In this document: positions 16,481 through 25,103 of the stretch, piece by piece
How positions within the stretch are numbered: the stretch's first letter is position 1
How the letters are laid out: every line of letters begins with the position of its first letter
NCBI RefSeq assembly: GCF_036885195.1
Contig: NZ_CP133656.1
Span: 1,302,001-1,366,000 of the forward strand
Origin: Pectobacterium cacticida
Lineage (GTDB): Bacteria; Pseudomonadota; Gammaproteobacteria; Enterobacterales; Enterobacteriaceae
DNA length: 64,000 bases
Reading direction: 5' to 3'
Program-made: the position numbers and the translations under genes
The notes under the pieces: generated by a model
Databases searched by the model: none
What the model saw: only the letters and a program-made list of their open reading frames with translations
Told to the model about the DNA's origin: nothing

Positions 16481-16588
16481 TTATTCTACCATCAGCATAA
16501 AGGTGCTCATCCAAACGACTAAACAGAATGAGATACCCATAAAAAAATACTTCACCGATTTATTCTCCAGCAGAAACCACGCCAGCAA
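16481..16588 (-). CDS. Possible small membrane protein
   Basis: I do not recognise this one. On the minus strand a short frame ends with a well-formed hydrophobic segment, KYFFMGISFCLVVWMSTFML, then MVE and TAA (16481-16483). A GTG start at 16555 (24 residues) has GGAG about 8 nt upstream; a TTG near 16588 (35 residues, preceded by CGGGATCG) is the longer option used here. It fits the size and single-span design of enterobacterial small membrane proteins. It stands alone between the outO terminator and the oxidoreductase gene. No conservation can be tested here, so this may be chance. Confidence 0.3.
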   Translation of the reverse strand: MLAWFLLENKSVKYFFMGISFCLVVWMSTFMLMVE

Positions 16589-16915
16589 CGATCCCGATTG
16601 TGCGTTTTATTATGAAAGGAAATAATTACGCTGTTGGTTATATCACCAAAGAGTAATTTTTCCCGTTGTCATCACCAGAGTCACACCAGTTATGACGGGA
16701 TCGGCGCTAAATCTACGCCGAGTCAGGGGGGGAATTCAAGAGGTGTAGAAACTATATTTGCAAAATAGCATTAAAAAGCGCCGCGTGATTCCAGAGACAG
16801 AAAAATCTGGGGATAAACAAGTAAAAACTCCCTGTTTTACCCCCAAATCTGAATTGCATTATCGTTGTATTTTACGCTAATTAAAACACGGCGAATGGTG
16901 GCGGCTAATAACCTA
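16589..16915. other. Intergenic region between outO terminator area and flavin oxidoreductase
   Basis: About 330 bp with no supported gene. It contains several short inverted repeats (CCCGTTGTCAT with ATGACGGG near 16662-16700; CGGCG with CGCCG near 16703-16723) and the terminator at 16800-16844. Confidence 0.5.
16800..16844 (-). terminator. Probable terminator of the luciferase-like gene
   Basis: Read on the minus strand, GGGGGTAAAAC (16844-16834) pairs with GTTTATCCCC (16818-16809) in a stem of about 9-10 bp, and AGATTTTTCTG follows. It lies about 70 nt beyond the stop at 16916. Confidence 0.6.
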
Positions 16916-17938
16916 CTAGCGCCAGCCCATCGCTGGCGCGATATATTTCAGAATAGCGGCGATAACATGCACGTTATAATCAACGCCAAGTTGATTCGGC
17001 ACCGTCAGTAATAACGTATCCGCCTCGGCAATGGCTTCATCTTGTTTAAGCTGTTGGATCAGTGTTTCTGGCTCTGCGGCATAGCTACGTCCGAAAATAG
17101 CGCGCGTTTTTTCATCGAGAAAACCCACTTTATCACTATCATCTCTGCTTGCGCCAAAATAGGCCCGATCGCGATGATCCACCAGGGCAAAAATGCTCCG
17201 GCTGACAGAGACGCGCGGCGTGCGTGTATGCCCCGCTTCAGCCCAGGCGGCACGATAGGCGCGAATTTGCTGCGCCTGCTGGATATGAAAAGGTTCGCCA
17301 GTTTCATCATCCTTTAACGTGGAGCTTTGCAGATTCATGCCCAGTTTTGCAGCCCAGACTGCCGTGGCGTTCGAACCCGCTCCCCACCAGATGCGTTCGC
17401 GTAATCCCTCTGCGTAGGGTTCCAAGCGTAACAGCCCCGGAGGGTTTGGGAACATTGGCTGAGGATTCGGTTTTGCAAAACCTTCACCACGTAACGTATC
17501 CAAAAGCACGTGGGTGTGACGCCGCGCCATATCCGCGTCGGATTCGCCTTCTTGTGGCTGATAGCCGAAATAGCGCCACCCTTCGATCACCTGTTCAGGA
17601 GAACCGCGACTGATACCGAGTTGTAAACGCCCACCCGAGATAAGATCGGCGGCGCTGGCGCTTTCCGCCATGTACAGCGGATTTTCGTAGCGCATATCGA
17701 TGACGCCGGTGCCGATCTCAATGCGTTTGGTTTTCGCGCCAATCGCGGCCAGCAGCGGGAAAGGAGAGGCTAACTGGCGGGCAAAGTGATGCACTCTGAA
17801 ATAGGCGCCATCGGCCCCTAATTCTTCCGCGGCGACGGCAAGTTCGATAGATTGCAGCAATGCGTCAGCCGCCGTGCGTGTCGCCGACTGTGGCGACGGC
17901 GCCCAGTGGCCGAATGATAAGAAGCCAATCTTTTTCAT
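16916..17938 (-). CDS. LLM-class (luciferase-like) flavin-dependent oxidoreductase
   Basis: 340 residues forming a bacterial-luciferase-type TIM barrel. Recognisable stretches are KIGFLSFGHWAP at the N-terminus, GADGAYFRVHHFARQLASPFPLLAAIGAKTKRIEIGTGVIDMRYENP, SGGRLQLGISRGSPEQVIEG and the late GAGSNATAVWAAKLGMN. Such enzymes use FMNH2 or F420-like cofactors for monooxygenation, but the substrate cannot be read from sequence. AAGGATAAACTCCT precedes the ATG. It is a single-gene unit, divergent from dbpA, with its own terminator. Confidence 0.88.
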   Translation of the reverse strand: MKKIGFLSFGHWAPSPQSATRTAADALLQSIELAVAAEELGADGAYFRVHHFARQLASPFPLLAAIGAKTKRIEIGTGVIDMRYENPLYMAESASAADLISGGRLQLGISRGSPEQVIEGWRYFGYQPQEGESDADMARRHTHVLLDTLRGEGFAKPNPQPMFPNPPGLLRLEPYAEGLRERIWWGAGSNATAVWAAKLGMNLQSSTLKDDETGEPFHIQQAQQIRAYRAAWAEAGHTRTPRVSVSRSIFALVDHRDRAYFGASRDDSDKVGFLDEKTRAIFGRSYAAEPETLIQQLKQDEAIAEADTLLLTVPNQLGVDYNVHVIAAILKYIAPAMGWR

Positions 17939-18302
17939 AGGAGTTTATCCTTATATTCACCTTCATTCTGCAGGGTATGAGGTGGCTGATTAAGAGATAA
18001 AACCTACTCTACGCAATTAATCGCGGGAATAAATGTCATTTTTTTTAACCTAAAGATTCAGTTTCTCTGACTAAGTCCGACTGCCTTGTGTAGCAATTTA
18101 CAGAAGAACGTTGACGGTGACCGTAGTGATATCGGAATTCGCGAGTCCGGGTATCCTCTCTGATACGCTAAACTAATTAGCTGGATTGCATAGGCGGTAA
18201 ATCGGTTAACTGTAGCGAACTCTGCTATGATTGCCGCCAATCTGCGCCGCGCTTTGGTTCGGCGTCACCTTTCATTATCTCGTCCTTGGTAGAGTAATCA
18301 CT
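17939..18302. other. Divergent promoter region, luciferase-like gene / dbpA
   Basis: 364 bp without a gene. A TATGAT hexamer at 18226-18231 is a candidate -10 for dbpA, about 70 nt before its GTG start, with TTAACT at 18206-18211 as a poorly spaced (14 nt) -35. Nothing else stands out. Confidence 0.4.
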
Positions 18303-19685
18303 GTGCGTACAACCTCTTTTTCTTCACTCGCGCTGCCCGCAGAGCAGTTATCTAATCTTAATGAACTAGGCTACGCCGACATGACGCCCGTTCAGGCGGC
18401 AACGCTGCCTGCCATTCTGAGCGGCGCGGACGTGCGTGCCAGGGCGAAAACCGGTAGTGGTAAAACGGCGGCTTTCGGGATCGGGCTCTTGAATCGTATT
18501 GCCGTCAGCGATTTTACGACGCAGGCGCTGGTATTGTGTCCGACGCGCGAACTCGCCGATCAGGTCAGCAAAGCGCTGCGTCAACTGGCGCGTTTTGCGC
18601 AAAATATTAAGATATTAACGTTATGCGGCGGTCAGCCTATGGGGCAGCAACGCGATTCGCTGGTTCATGCGCCGCACATCGTTGTCGGGACGCCGGGGCG
18701 TATTCAGGATCATTTGCGCAAGCGGTCTTTGGCTCTCGATAACCTGAAAGTGTTGGTACTGGATGAAGCCGATCGCATGCTGGACATGGGATTTACAGAG
18801 GCGATTGATGATGTCATCGGCTATACGCCGCTCGATCGGCAGACACTACTGTTTTCTGCCACTTATCCTGAAGAGATCGAACAGATCAGTGCGCGCATTC
18901 AGCGTCAACCTCAGCGTTTTGACGTTGAAGACGATAAAGAAGCCCCTGTTATTGAACAACGCTTCTATGAAACCACGAAAGATGGGCGTCTTCCGCTATT
19001 GATTGCCATTCTGAACCATTATCAACCCGCATCCTGCGTAGTTTTCTGCAATACCAAGCGGGATTGCCAAAGCGTATTTGACGCGCTGAACATGCGTGGG
19101 ATTAGCGTATCTGCGCTACATGGCGACCTGGAACAGCGCGATCGCGATCGGGTTTTGGTGCGTTTCGCTAACCACAGTTGTCGCGTGCTGGTCGCAACCG
19201 ATGTGGCGGCACGCGGCCTTGATATCAAAGCCTTGTCGCTGGTGGTGAATTTTGAACTGGCTTTTGACCCTGAGGTCCACGTTCACCGCATCGGCAGAAC
19301 CGGTCGTGCGGGGATGCAGGGGCTGGCGATAAGTCTGTGTACGCCACAGGAAATGAACCGCGCCAATCTGCTGGAAGATGTTCTCGGTATGCGGATTCAC
19401 TGGGCATCGGCGGATGAGATGAGTCGCAGTGGCGATGTTGCGCTCGAACCTGAAATGATGACGGTGTGTATTGAAGGGGGCAGAAAAGCGAAAATTCGCC
19501 CTGGAGATATTCTTGGCGCGTTAACCGGTGATGCGGGATTAACGGCTGAGGAAGTCGGAAAGATTGATCTGTTTCCACTACAGGCTTATGTTGCTATCCG
19601 TAAAGACAGCGCGAAACGCGCGTTGCAGCAACTCCAGAAAGGAAAAATAAAGGGGAAAAGCTGTAGAGCCAGCTTGTTAAAATAA
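18303..19685 (+). CDS. dbpA: ATP-dependent RNA helicase DbpA
   Basis: 460 residues of a DEAD-box helicase. The motifs are Q (GYADMTPVQ), I (AKTGSGKT), Ia (PTRELADQ), II (DEAD), III (SAT), IV (CVVFCNTKRDCQSV), V (ATDVAARGLD) and VI (HRIGRTGRAG). The C-terminal RNA-binding domain (about 385-460, IEGGRKAKIRPGDILGALTGDAGL...KIKGKSCRASLLK) recognises hairpin 92 of 23S rRNA and makes this DbpA rather than another DEAD protein. It acts in 50S subunit assembly. The GTG at 18303 aligns with the E. coli N-terminus; upstream in-frame codons from 18231 look like non-coding sequence. Confidence 0.95.
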   Translation: MRTTSFSSLALPAEQLSNLNELGYADMTPVQAATLPAILSGADVRARAKTGSGKTAAFGIGLLNRIAVSDFTTQALVLCPTRELADQVSKALRQLARFAQNIKILTLCGGQPMGQQRDSLVHAPHIVVGTPGRIQDHLRKRSLALDNLKVLVLDEADRMLDMGFTEAIDDVIGYTPLDRQTLLFSATYPEEIEQISARIQRQPQRFDVEDDKEAPVIEQRFYETTKDGRLPLLIAILNHYQPASCVVFCNTKRDCQSVFDALNMRGISVSALHGDLEQRDRDRVLVRFANHSCRVLVATDVAARGLDIKALSLVVNFELAFDPEVHVHRIGRTGRAGMQGLAISLCTPQEMNRANLLEDVLGMRIHWASADEMSRSGDVALEPEMMTVCIEGGRKAKIRPGDILGALTGDAGLTAEEVGKIDLFPLQAYVAIRKDSAKRALQQLQKGKIKGKSCRASLLK

Positions 19686-19745
19686 GCGGTAGCCGATAGC
19701 CCTGAGCAGGCAGCATGGGGCAACAATGAGGAGCGTTGAAGGCGG

Positions 19746-20318
19746 ATGCAGACAACAGAAATCGAGCGGCGATTAACGGAAGTGAGCCAGCACCTAACAA
19801 TGGTGTTGGTGCCAGGGCTACGCGATAGCGATGATGAACACTGGCAAAGCCATTGGGAACGGCGTTTCCCTCACTGGCGCCGTATACGCCAGCGAGAATG
19901 GTTTTATGCAGATTTGGATCGCTGGGTATTGGCGATCCGCCGTGAACTCAACGACTGCACACGTCCTGTCATTCTGATCGGCCATAGCTTTGGCGCTTTA
20001 GCTTCCTGTTATGTTGCGCAACAGGGACTGGCAGGGATTGCCGGTGTGATGTTGGTAGCGCCCGCCGAGCCCAGGCGTTTTGAGATTGACGATCGCATTC
20101 GAGCGGTGCCGTTGTCGGTGCCGGTGCTGACATTCGCCAGCCATAATGATCCGCTAATGCGTTTTACGCGAGCCGAATATTGGGCGCAGGCGTGGGGCAG
20201 TGAACTGGTTGACGTGGGAGACGCCGGTCATATTAACGCCGAGGCGGGGTTTGGAAGATGGGAATACGGCCTGACACGATTAGCTGAATTTTCGCAAGCG
20301 CTTATTACTCATTATTAA
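19746..20318 (+). CDS. RBBP9/YdeN-family serine hydrolase
   Basis: 190 residues of a small alpha/beta hydrolase. MVLVPGLRDSDDEHWQSHWERRFP is the family N-terminus. LIGHSFGALAS is the nucleophile elbow (Ser), and FASHNDPLM and GDAGHINAEAGFG carry the expected acid and histidine. Substrates of bacterial members are unknown. It lies 60 nt after dbpA in the same direction and shares the terminator at 20334-20372. Confidence 0.88.
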   Translation: MQTTEIERRLTEVSQHLTMVLVPGLRDSDDEHWQSHWERRFPHWRRIRQREWFYADLDRWVLAIRRELNDCTRPVILIGHSFGALASCYVAQQGLAGIAGVMLVAPAEPRRFEIDDRIRAVPLSVPVLTFASHNDPLMRFTRAEYWAQAWGSELVDVGDAGHINAEAGFGRWEYGLTRLAEFSQALITHY

Positions 20319-20333
20319 TAGGCTTGTTTGCGT

Positions 20334-20372
20334 TATATAGCCCCATTATTATAACAGGGCTATATATTTTTC
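20334..20372. terminator. Bidirectional rho-independent terminator
   Basis: A 10-bp perfect stem, TATATAGCCC with GGGCTATATA, with TTTTTCT on the plus side and AT-rich sequence on the other. It separates the convergent hydrolase gene and the minus-strand gene at 20420-20959. Confidence 0.8.
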
Positions 20373-20419
20373 TATGATACAGGGACGGTGTAATTGTTTT
20401 TACCGACAACCGTGTTTTA

Positions 20420-20959
20420 TCAGGAAGATATACTCTCATCGCCTGAGCCATGTAGCATCGCCTGAATCTGCTGATAAACTTCGGCCGCAGACAAATTGCT
20501 ATAAGACGTTTTACTTTCGAATTGTAAGACTTGCCCTTCATCAGCGTGGTGAAGCGCGCCAATAAGTGCCAAATCTTCTTGTGTGATACGCTCTCCGGTA
20601 AAGGCATCAAACATTTCTGAGTTACCGTCTGGGTATTTAATCACCGAAATGAGCTTGCCGTTATACAAAGGGATGCCGGTCATTGCCAGAGAGTATTCCG
20701 TAGCGGTTTTCTGCGTTGTCTTCGCCTGTTCAGCGGGGGAAGGGGGATTATCTTCTTCACGGCGCGCCTTTTGCGAAGACAGCGTGACCTTCGTGCTCTC
20801 ATTCGAGCCTTGCATGTCCTGAGAATCGGAATTTTTTGAGGTATCAGCTTTATTCCCCGCGCTGATAGCGGCAACAACAGTGGGGTTAGCCGCAGCGCCA
20901 ATAAGAGGCATTGTGGCCGGCGTTGTCGCACTGACAATTTGAATATCTGGAATTACCAC
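20420..20959 (-). CDS. Unrecognised protein, 179 aa
   Basis: I do not recognise the family. The N-terminal half (1-85) is Ala/Thr/Ser/Gln-rich and probably disordered, with SNESTKVTLSSQKARREEDNPPS. The second half (about 90-175) looks folded, with YSLAMTGIPLYNGKLISVIKYPDGNSEMFDAFTGERITQEDLALIGALHH and a final amphipathic helix (LSAAEVYQQIQAMLHG). There are no cysteines, signal peptide or membrane span. GAGGGAG lies just before the ATG. It is flanked by a terminator and a roughly 500-bp upstream region with a 12-bp inverted repeat, so it is a single-gene unit with its own promoter. Confidence 0.7.
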   Translation of the reverse strand: MVIPDIQIVSATTPATMPLIGAAANPTVVAAISAGNKADTSKNSDSQDMQGSNESTKVTLSSQKARREEDNPPSPAEQAKTTQKTATEYSLAMTGIPLYNGKLISVIKYPDGNSEMFDAFTGERITQEDLALIGALHHADEGQVLQFESKTSYSNLSAAEVYQQIQAMLHGSGDESISS

Positions 20960-21458
20960 AGTATAACTCCCTCTTATCTGTCTTTAATGCTGGCAACGAA
21001 ATTTACCAGTAAATGACTTGCGTGTGTTAAAGCCAACTGTATAAAAATTCAATGAGTGAAACCCTATCCCCTGTTTGTGGTGGCCGACATTTCTTCCATC
21101 AACACCAATGAACGCATGTTTTACTGGTAAAGGAATGAATGCGTAGGGGTGTTTTTGTTATTCAACACAAGTCTTGTTATTTAACAATACGGCATTAATG
21201 AGTTGGTGCGGTTGCATTAAAACATGCCTACTACAGAGAATATCGGCTGTTTTTTCAACTCCATTAATATCCAAAAGGAATAATATTTATCTTTTTGATT
21301 ACTTACTATCCCATTCATCGGGGATGAATAGCCTCACGGCGAGTCGCCGGTTTTAATTTTATCTATGCGCGATCTGGAGAAATCAGAGAGACCTCTGGCT
21401 CTACAAGTGCTGGAGAACGCGATACACTGTTTTTTTGTTTTCACAGTTAAGAAACGTT
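20960..21458. other. AT-rich divergent intergenic region with a 12-bp inverted repeat
   Basis: About 500 bp without a credible gene. TTTACCAGTAAA at 21002-21013 and its exact reverse complement TTTACTGGTAAA at 21120-21131 are 118 bp apart, a spacing of about 11 helical turns. This could be a looping operator for the minus-strand gene. Confidence 0.5.
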
Positions 21459-21725
21459 ATGTCTGGAATTAAACTGACGGTTCACTATTTATATCGCCAA
21501 TTCGGTGAAACACGCGAGGCATCACGGGCGACGGCGCGTGTTTTTGTCGGAGATAAACTCATCGCAACGGAAGTGATTACAGGGTTGACGGAAGAGCCGG
21601 TTGACAAATACCTGCACCATGCGGAACCGGAAGCGCAGCCTGTGCGCGTCGAATGGGATTGCGAGGGAACAACCGCCATGACGGTATCTGAAGTGGATAT
21701 CTGCCCCTGTTGTCGCCATGACTAG
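21459..21725 (+). CDS. Small conserved-looking protein, 88 aa, function unknown
   Basis: 88 residues, soluble, not recognised. It starts MSGIKLTVHYLYRQFGETREASRATARVFVGDKLIATEV and ends in a cysteine-rich DICPCCRHD tail (CPCC), which could bind metal or be redox active. Codon use is like the core genome. ATG 21459 is chosen with TAAGAAACG before it; an upstream TTG at 21435 would add 8 residues. It precedes ppiB by about 160 bp. Confidence 0.65.
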   Translation: MSGIKLTVHYLYRQFGETREASRATARVFVGDKLIATEVITGLTEEPVDKYLHHAEPEAQPVRVEWDCEGTTAMTVSEVDICPCCRHD

Positions 21726-21883
21726 CGCTTTGTATGATTTTGCAATGACGTTATTGACGCGCAATAGCGCGTCGCACCGAAGTACTGACTCAGTCAACCA
21801 GTTATGCTATAAAAGCGCTCTTGTTGTTCACCATCCTGTGTTGACGACGCTCTTATCACTAAAGCTATCTAGGGTTCATTATT

Positions 21884-22378
21884 ATGATCACGCTTCATAC
21901 CAATCATGGCGACATCGTTATTAATACGTTTGAGGACAAGGCACCGATTACCGTAAAAAACTTTCTGGACTACTGCCATAGCGGTTTTTATGACAACACG
22001 GTGTTTCACCGTGTGATTAATGGTTTTATGATCCAGGGCGGTGGTTTTGCCCCCGGCATGCAGCAGAAAGAAACCAACGCCGCGATCAAAAATGAAGCTA
22101 ACAATGGTCTGAAAAATACGCGTGGTACGCTGGCAATGGCCCGTACCAATGATCCGCACTCTGCGACGGCCCAATTCTTTATCAACGTAGTCGATAATGA
22201 TTTCTTAAACTTCCGTTCAGAACGCGCTGATGGCTGGGGCTACTGTGTTTTTGCTGAAGTCGTCGAAGGTATGGATGTGGTTGATAAGATTAAAGGCGTC
22301 GCGACAGGCCGCAGCGGGATGCATCAGGATGTGCCGAAAGAAGATGTGGTGATAACTCACGTCACCGTCAGCGAATAA
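21884..22378 (+). CDS. ppiB: Peptidyl-prolyl cis-trans isomerase B (cytoplasmic cyclophilin)
   Basis: 164 residues, the same length as E. coli PpiB and without a signal peptide. Cyclophilin catalytic segments are present: VFHRVINGFMIQGGGF (catalytic Arg and the FMIQGG strand), AMARTNDPHSATAQFFINV and a GWGYCVFAEVVEGMDVVD loop. It isomerises Xaa-Pro bonds in the cytoplasm. The neighbour is lpxH, 10 nt downstream, as in other enterobacteria. Confidence 0.97.
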   Translation: MITLHTNHGDIVINTFEDKAPITVKNFLDYCHSGFYDNTVFHRVINGFMIQGGGFAPGMQQKETNAAIKNEANNGLKNTRGTLAMARTNDPHSATAQFFINVVDNDFLNFRSERADGWGYCVFAEVVEGMDVVDKIKGVATGRSGMHQDVPKEDVVITHVTVSE

Positions 22379-22388
22379 TCCGATCTGC

Positions 22389-23111
22389 ATGGCAACGTTG
22401 TTCATTGCCGATCTGCATTTAAGTCTTCATGAACCGGCAATCACTGCCGGTTTTCTGCGTTTTTTACGTCATGATGCGGTGCATGCCGATGCGCTGTACA
22501 TTCTTGGCGATCTTTTCGATGCCTGGATTGGCGATGACGATCCTCAATCGTTACACACGACGATCTCCGCTGAATTGTACGCGCTACATCAACGCGGCGT
22601 TCCCTGCTACTTCGTCCACGGGAATCGCGATTTTCTGATCGGTAAACGTTTCGCCAGACAAAGTGGAATGACGTTGTTGCCGACGGAAACGGTGCTCGAT
22701 CTTTACGGCCAAAAGATTCTGATTCTGCATGGCGATACCCTGTGTACCGACGATCTGGCGTATCAACGATTCCGCCGTCGCGTTCACAATCCGCTTATTC
22801 AGCGGCTCTTTCTGTTATTACCTTTGTCTCTGCGATTAAATGTTGCCGCAAAGATGCGTGCCGCCAGCCAACGGGAAAATGAGAAGAAATCGTTGCAGAT
22901 TATGGATGTTAATCAAGACACCGTGCGTGAACGTTTGCAGTATTACCAGGTGGAAACCATGATCCATGGTCACACGCATCGCCCGGCTATCCATGACCTC
23001 GATCTCGGTGGAACCTCTGGTCGCCGCGCTGTTCTGGGAGCCTGGCATGAAGAAGGGTCGATGATTAAGGTGACGCCACAAAATATCGAACTCATCTTCT
23101 TTCCGCTGTAA
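22389..23111 (+). CDS. lpxH: UDP-2,3-diacylglucosamine diphosphatase LpxH
   Basis: 240 residues of a calcineurin-like metallophosphatase. Metal-site motifs are ADLHL (DxH), GDLFDAW (GDxxD), GNRDFL (GNRD), H in ILHGDTLCTDD, and GHTHRPA (GHTH). It hydrolyses UDP-2,3-diacylglucosamine to lipid X, the fourth step of lipid A synthesis, at the inner-membrane face. It lies immediately after ppiB, and the order ppiB-lpxH-purE-purK matches E. coli. Confidence 0.97.
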   Translation: MATLFIADLHLSLHEPAITAGFLRFLRHDAVHADALYILGDLFDAWIGDDDPQSLHTTISAELYALHQRGVPCYFVHGNRDFLIGKRFARQSGMTLLPTETVLDLYGQKILILHGDTLCTDDLAYQRFRRRVHNPLIQRLFLLLPLSLRLNVAAKMRAASQRENEKKSLQIMDVNQDTVRERLQYYQVETMIHGHTHRPAIHDLDLGGTSGRRAVLGAWHEEGSMIKVTPQNIELIFFPL

Positions 23112-23155
23112 TAGCGTTGCTGCCTTGCGGTTTAAGGTCGCCGATCATTGCGCAT

Positions 23156-23171
23156 ACGCAACCGTTTTCCT
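23156..23171 (+). promoter_or_regulatory. purE: PurR operator (PUR box)
   Basis: ACGCAACCGTTTTCCT matches the PurR consensus ACGCAAACGTTTTCNT at all but one position. It lies about 127 nt before the purE ATG, where the purEK promoter is expected, so hypoxanthine/guanine-dependent repression is predicted. Confidence 0.9.
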
Positions 23172-23297
23172 CACCATAATGCCGTGTTATGCTTTACGCC
23201 CTCAACGCCAGAGTCTCCCTGTCTGGCTGATGCGGCCTTATGTCAGAGGCGTCGCGAATACGTTCAATACAGCTACCATTACAGGAGCATTACAGGC

Positions 23298-23807
23298 ATG
23301 CCTTCCAACGTTGCCCCGGCTAAAATTGCCATCGTCATGGGTTCAAAGAGTGACTGGGCTACCATGCAGTTTGCTGCGGAAATTCTTACCACGCTGAATA
23401 TCCCCTTTCATGTCGACATTATTTCCGCTCACCGGACGCCAGATAAACTGTTTCGCTTTGCTGAAGAAGCCGTACAAAACGGTTTTGATGTGATCATCGC
23501 GGGCGCCGGGGGGGCGGCACACCTGCCGGGAATGCTGGCGGCGAAAACACGCGTTCCCGTACTCGGTGTGCCAGTACAAAGCGCGGCGTTGAGCGGTGTA
23601 GACAGCTTGTATTCCATTGTGCAAATGCCTCGCGGTATACCGGTCGGTACGTTGGCGATTGGCAAAGCGGGTGCGGCAAATGCGGCGTTATTGGCGGCAC
23701 AAATTCTGGCTCTGCACGATAGTGGCATCGCCGCCCGATTGGTGGACTGGCGTCAGGCGCAAACCGATGAGGTGCTCTCTCATCCCGATCCGCGGGAGGA
23801 CGCATGA
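23298..23807 (+). CDS. purE: N5-carboxyaminoimidazole ribonucleotide mutase PurE
   Basis: 169 residues. Class I PurE features are IVMGSKSDWATM, SAHRTPDK, IAGAGGAAHLPGMLAAKT and GVPVQSAALSGVDSLYSIVQMPRGIPVGTLAIGKAGAANAALLAAQIL. It converts N5-CAIR to CAIR in purine synthesis. ATG 23298 follows an AGGAG site; the open frame upstream to 23148 overlaps the PurR box and is not coding. The stop overlaps purK by 4 nt. Confidence 0.97.
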   Translation: MPSNVAPAKIAIVMGSKSDWATMQFAAEILTTLNIPFHVDIISAHRTPDKLFRFAEEAVQNGFDVIIAGAGGAAHLPGMLAAKTRVPVLGVPVQSAALSGVDSLYSIVQMPRGIPVGTLAIGKAGAANAALLAAQILALHDSGIAARLVDWRQAQTDEVLSHPDPREDA

Positions 23808-24874
23808 AGCCGGTCTGTGTATTAGGTAATGGTCAGCTAGGCAGAATGCTACGCCAGGCTGGCGAACCGTTAGGCATTGCGGTGTATCCCGTAGGGTTGG
23901 ATGCGGAGCCTGAGTCTGTTCCCTTTCAACATAGTGTGATTACCGCCGAGATCGAGCGTTGGCCAGAAACCGCCCTTACGCGCGAATTGGCAGAACATCG
24001 GGCGTTTGTTAATCGTGATATTTTTCCTCGCTTAGCCGATCGTCTGACACAGAAACAGTTGCTGGACTCGCTGAATCTGGCTACTGCCCCTTGGCAACTG
24101 CTGGCTAACGCCGAAGAATGGCCACACGTATTTGCCTCATTGGGCGAGCTGGCTATCGTGAAACGTCGTGTCGGCGGTTACGATGGTCGCGGGCAGTGGC
24201 GCTTACGCGCAGGCGAAGCGCAGACGTTGCCTGATGATTGCTACGGCGCGTGCATCGTTGAGCAAGGCATTAACTTTTCAGGTGAAGTCTCGCTGGTGGG
24301 CGCGCGTGATTCGCACGGGAAATGCGTGTTTTATCCGCTTACCCATAACCTGCATCAGGACGGTATTCTGCGCACCAGTGTGGCTCTACCGCACCCCGAC
24401 TCCCGCTTGCAACAGCAGGCTGAACAGATGCTGTCTGCGATCATGAACGCGCTGAATTATATTGGCGTGATGGCGATGGAATGTTTTATCGTCGGCGACC
24501 GACTGCTGATTAACGAGTTGGCCCCACGCGTTCACAATAGCGGGCATTGGACGCAAAACGGCGCCTCAATCAGCCAGTTTGAGCTGCATCTGCGCGCCAT
24601 TCTGGATTTGCCGTTACCCACGCCAGTCGTTGACGTGCCATCGGTCATGGTCAATCTGATCGGCACTGAGTTGAACACTGAGTGGCTCGCGTTGCCGTTG
24701 GTACATTTACATTGGTATGAGAAAGACGTTCGTCCCGGTCGCAAAGTGGGCCACCTTAACCTTTCATCGCCAGATATCGCGCAGCTGCAACGCACATTGA
24801 AATCGCTAGCGCCGCTCCTGCCAGCAGAATATCACAGTGGCCTGGCATGGGCGGAAGGGGCGCTCTCGGCCTGA
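23804..24874 (+). CDS. purK: N5-carboxyaminoimidazole ribonucleotide synthase PurK
   Basis: 356 residues with an ATP-grasp fold. The N-terminal VCVLGNGQLGRMLRQAGEPLGI, the ATP-binding VKRRVGGYDGRGQWRL, VEQGINFSGEVSLVGARD and the metal/ATP loop MAMECFIVGDRLLINELAPRVHNSGHWT are all present. It makes N5-CAIR from AIR, bicarbonate and ATP, feeding PurE. It is translationally coupled to purE. A hairpin with 8-bp stems at 24888-24895 and 24912-24919 follows the stop. Confidence 0.97.
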   Translation: MKPVCVLGNGQLGRMLRQAGEPLGIAVYPVGLDAEPESVPFQHSVITAEIERWPETALTRELAEHRAFVNRDIFPRLADRLTQKQLLDSLNLATAPWQLLANAEEWPHVFASLGELAIVKRRVGGYDGRGQWRLRAGEAQTLPDDCYGACIVEQGINFSGEVSLVGARDSHGKCVFYPLTHNLHQDGILRTSVALPHPDSRLQQQAEQMLSAIMNALNYIGVMAMECFIVGDRLLINELAPRVHNSGHWTQNGASISQFELHLRAILDLPLPTPVVDVPSVMVNLIGTELNTEWLALPLVHLHWYEKDVRPGRKVGHLNLSSPDIAQLQRTLKSLAPLLPAEYHSGLAWAEGALSA

Positions 24875-25103
24875 TTGCCTGGCGCCTGTTACCCGTTTGG
24901 TGACGGCCTATCGGGTAACGTTCCATGATGAAACAAACCGCCGCAGTTTTCCTGAAGCGCGTGTTTTGAGCATTCTGGCCGCTATCAAGTCGATCTCATT
25001 AGCGCGTGGCACGTTAAGCCGAGCCCGTCTGTCACCCTTTCAAGGAATGTTTTTCGCGTTTTCCTGTACCACCGCTACCTTCGCATAAAACAAGGAGAAT
25101 ATG

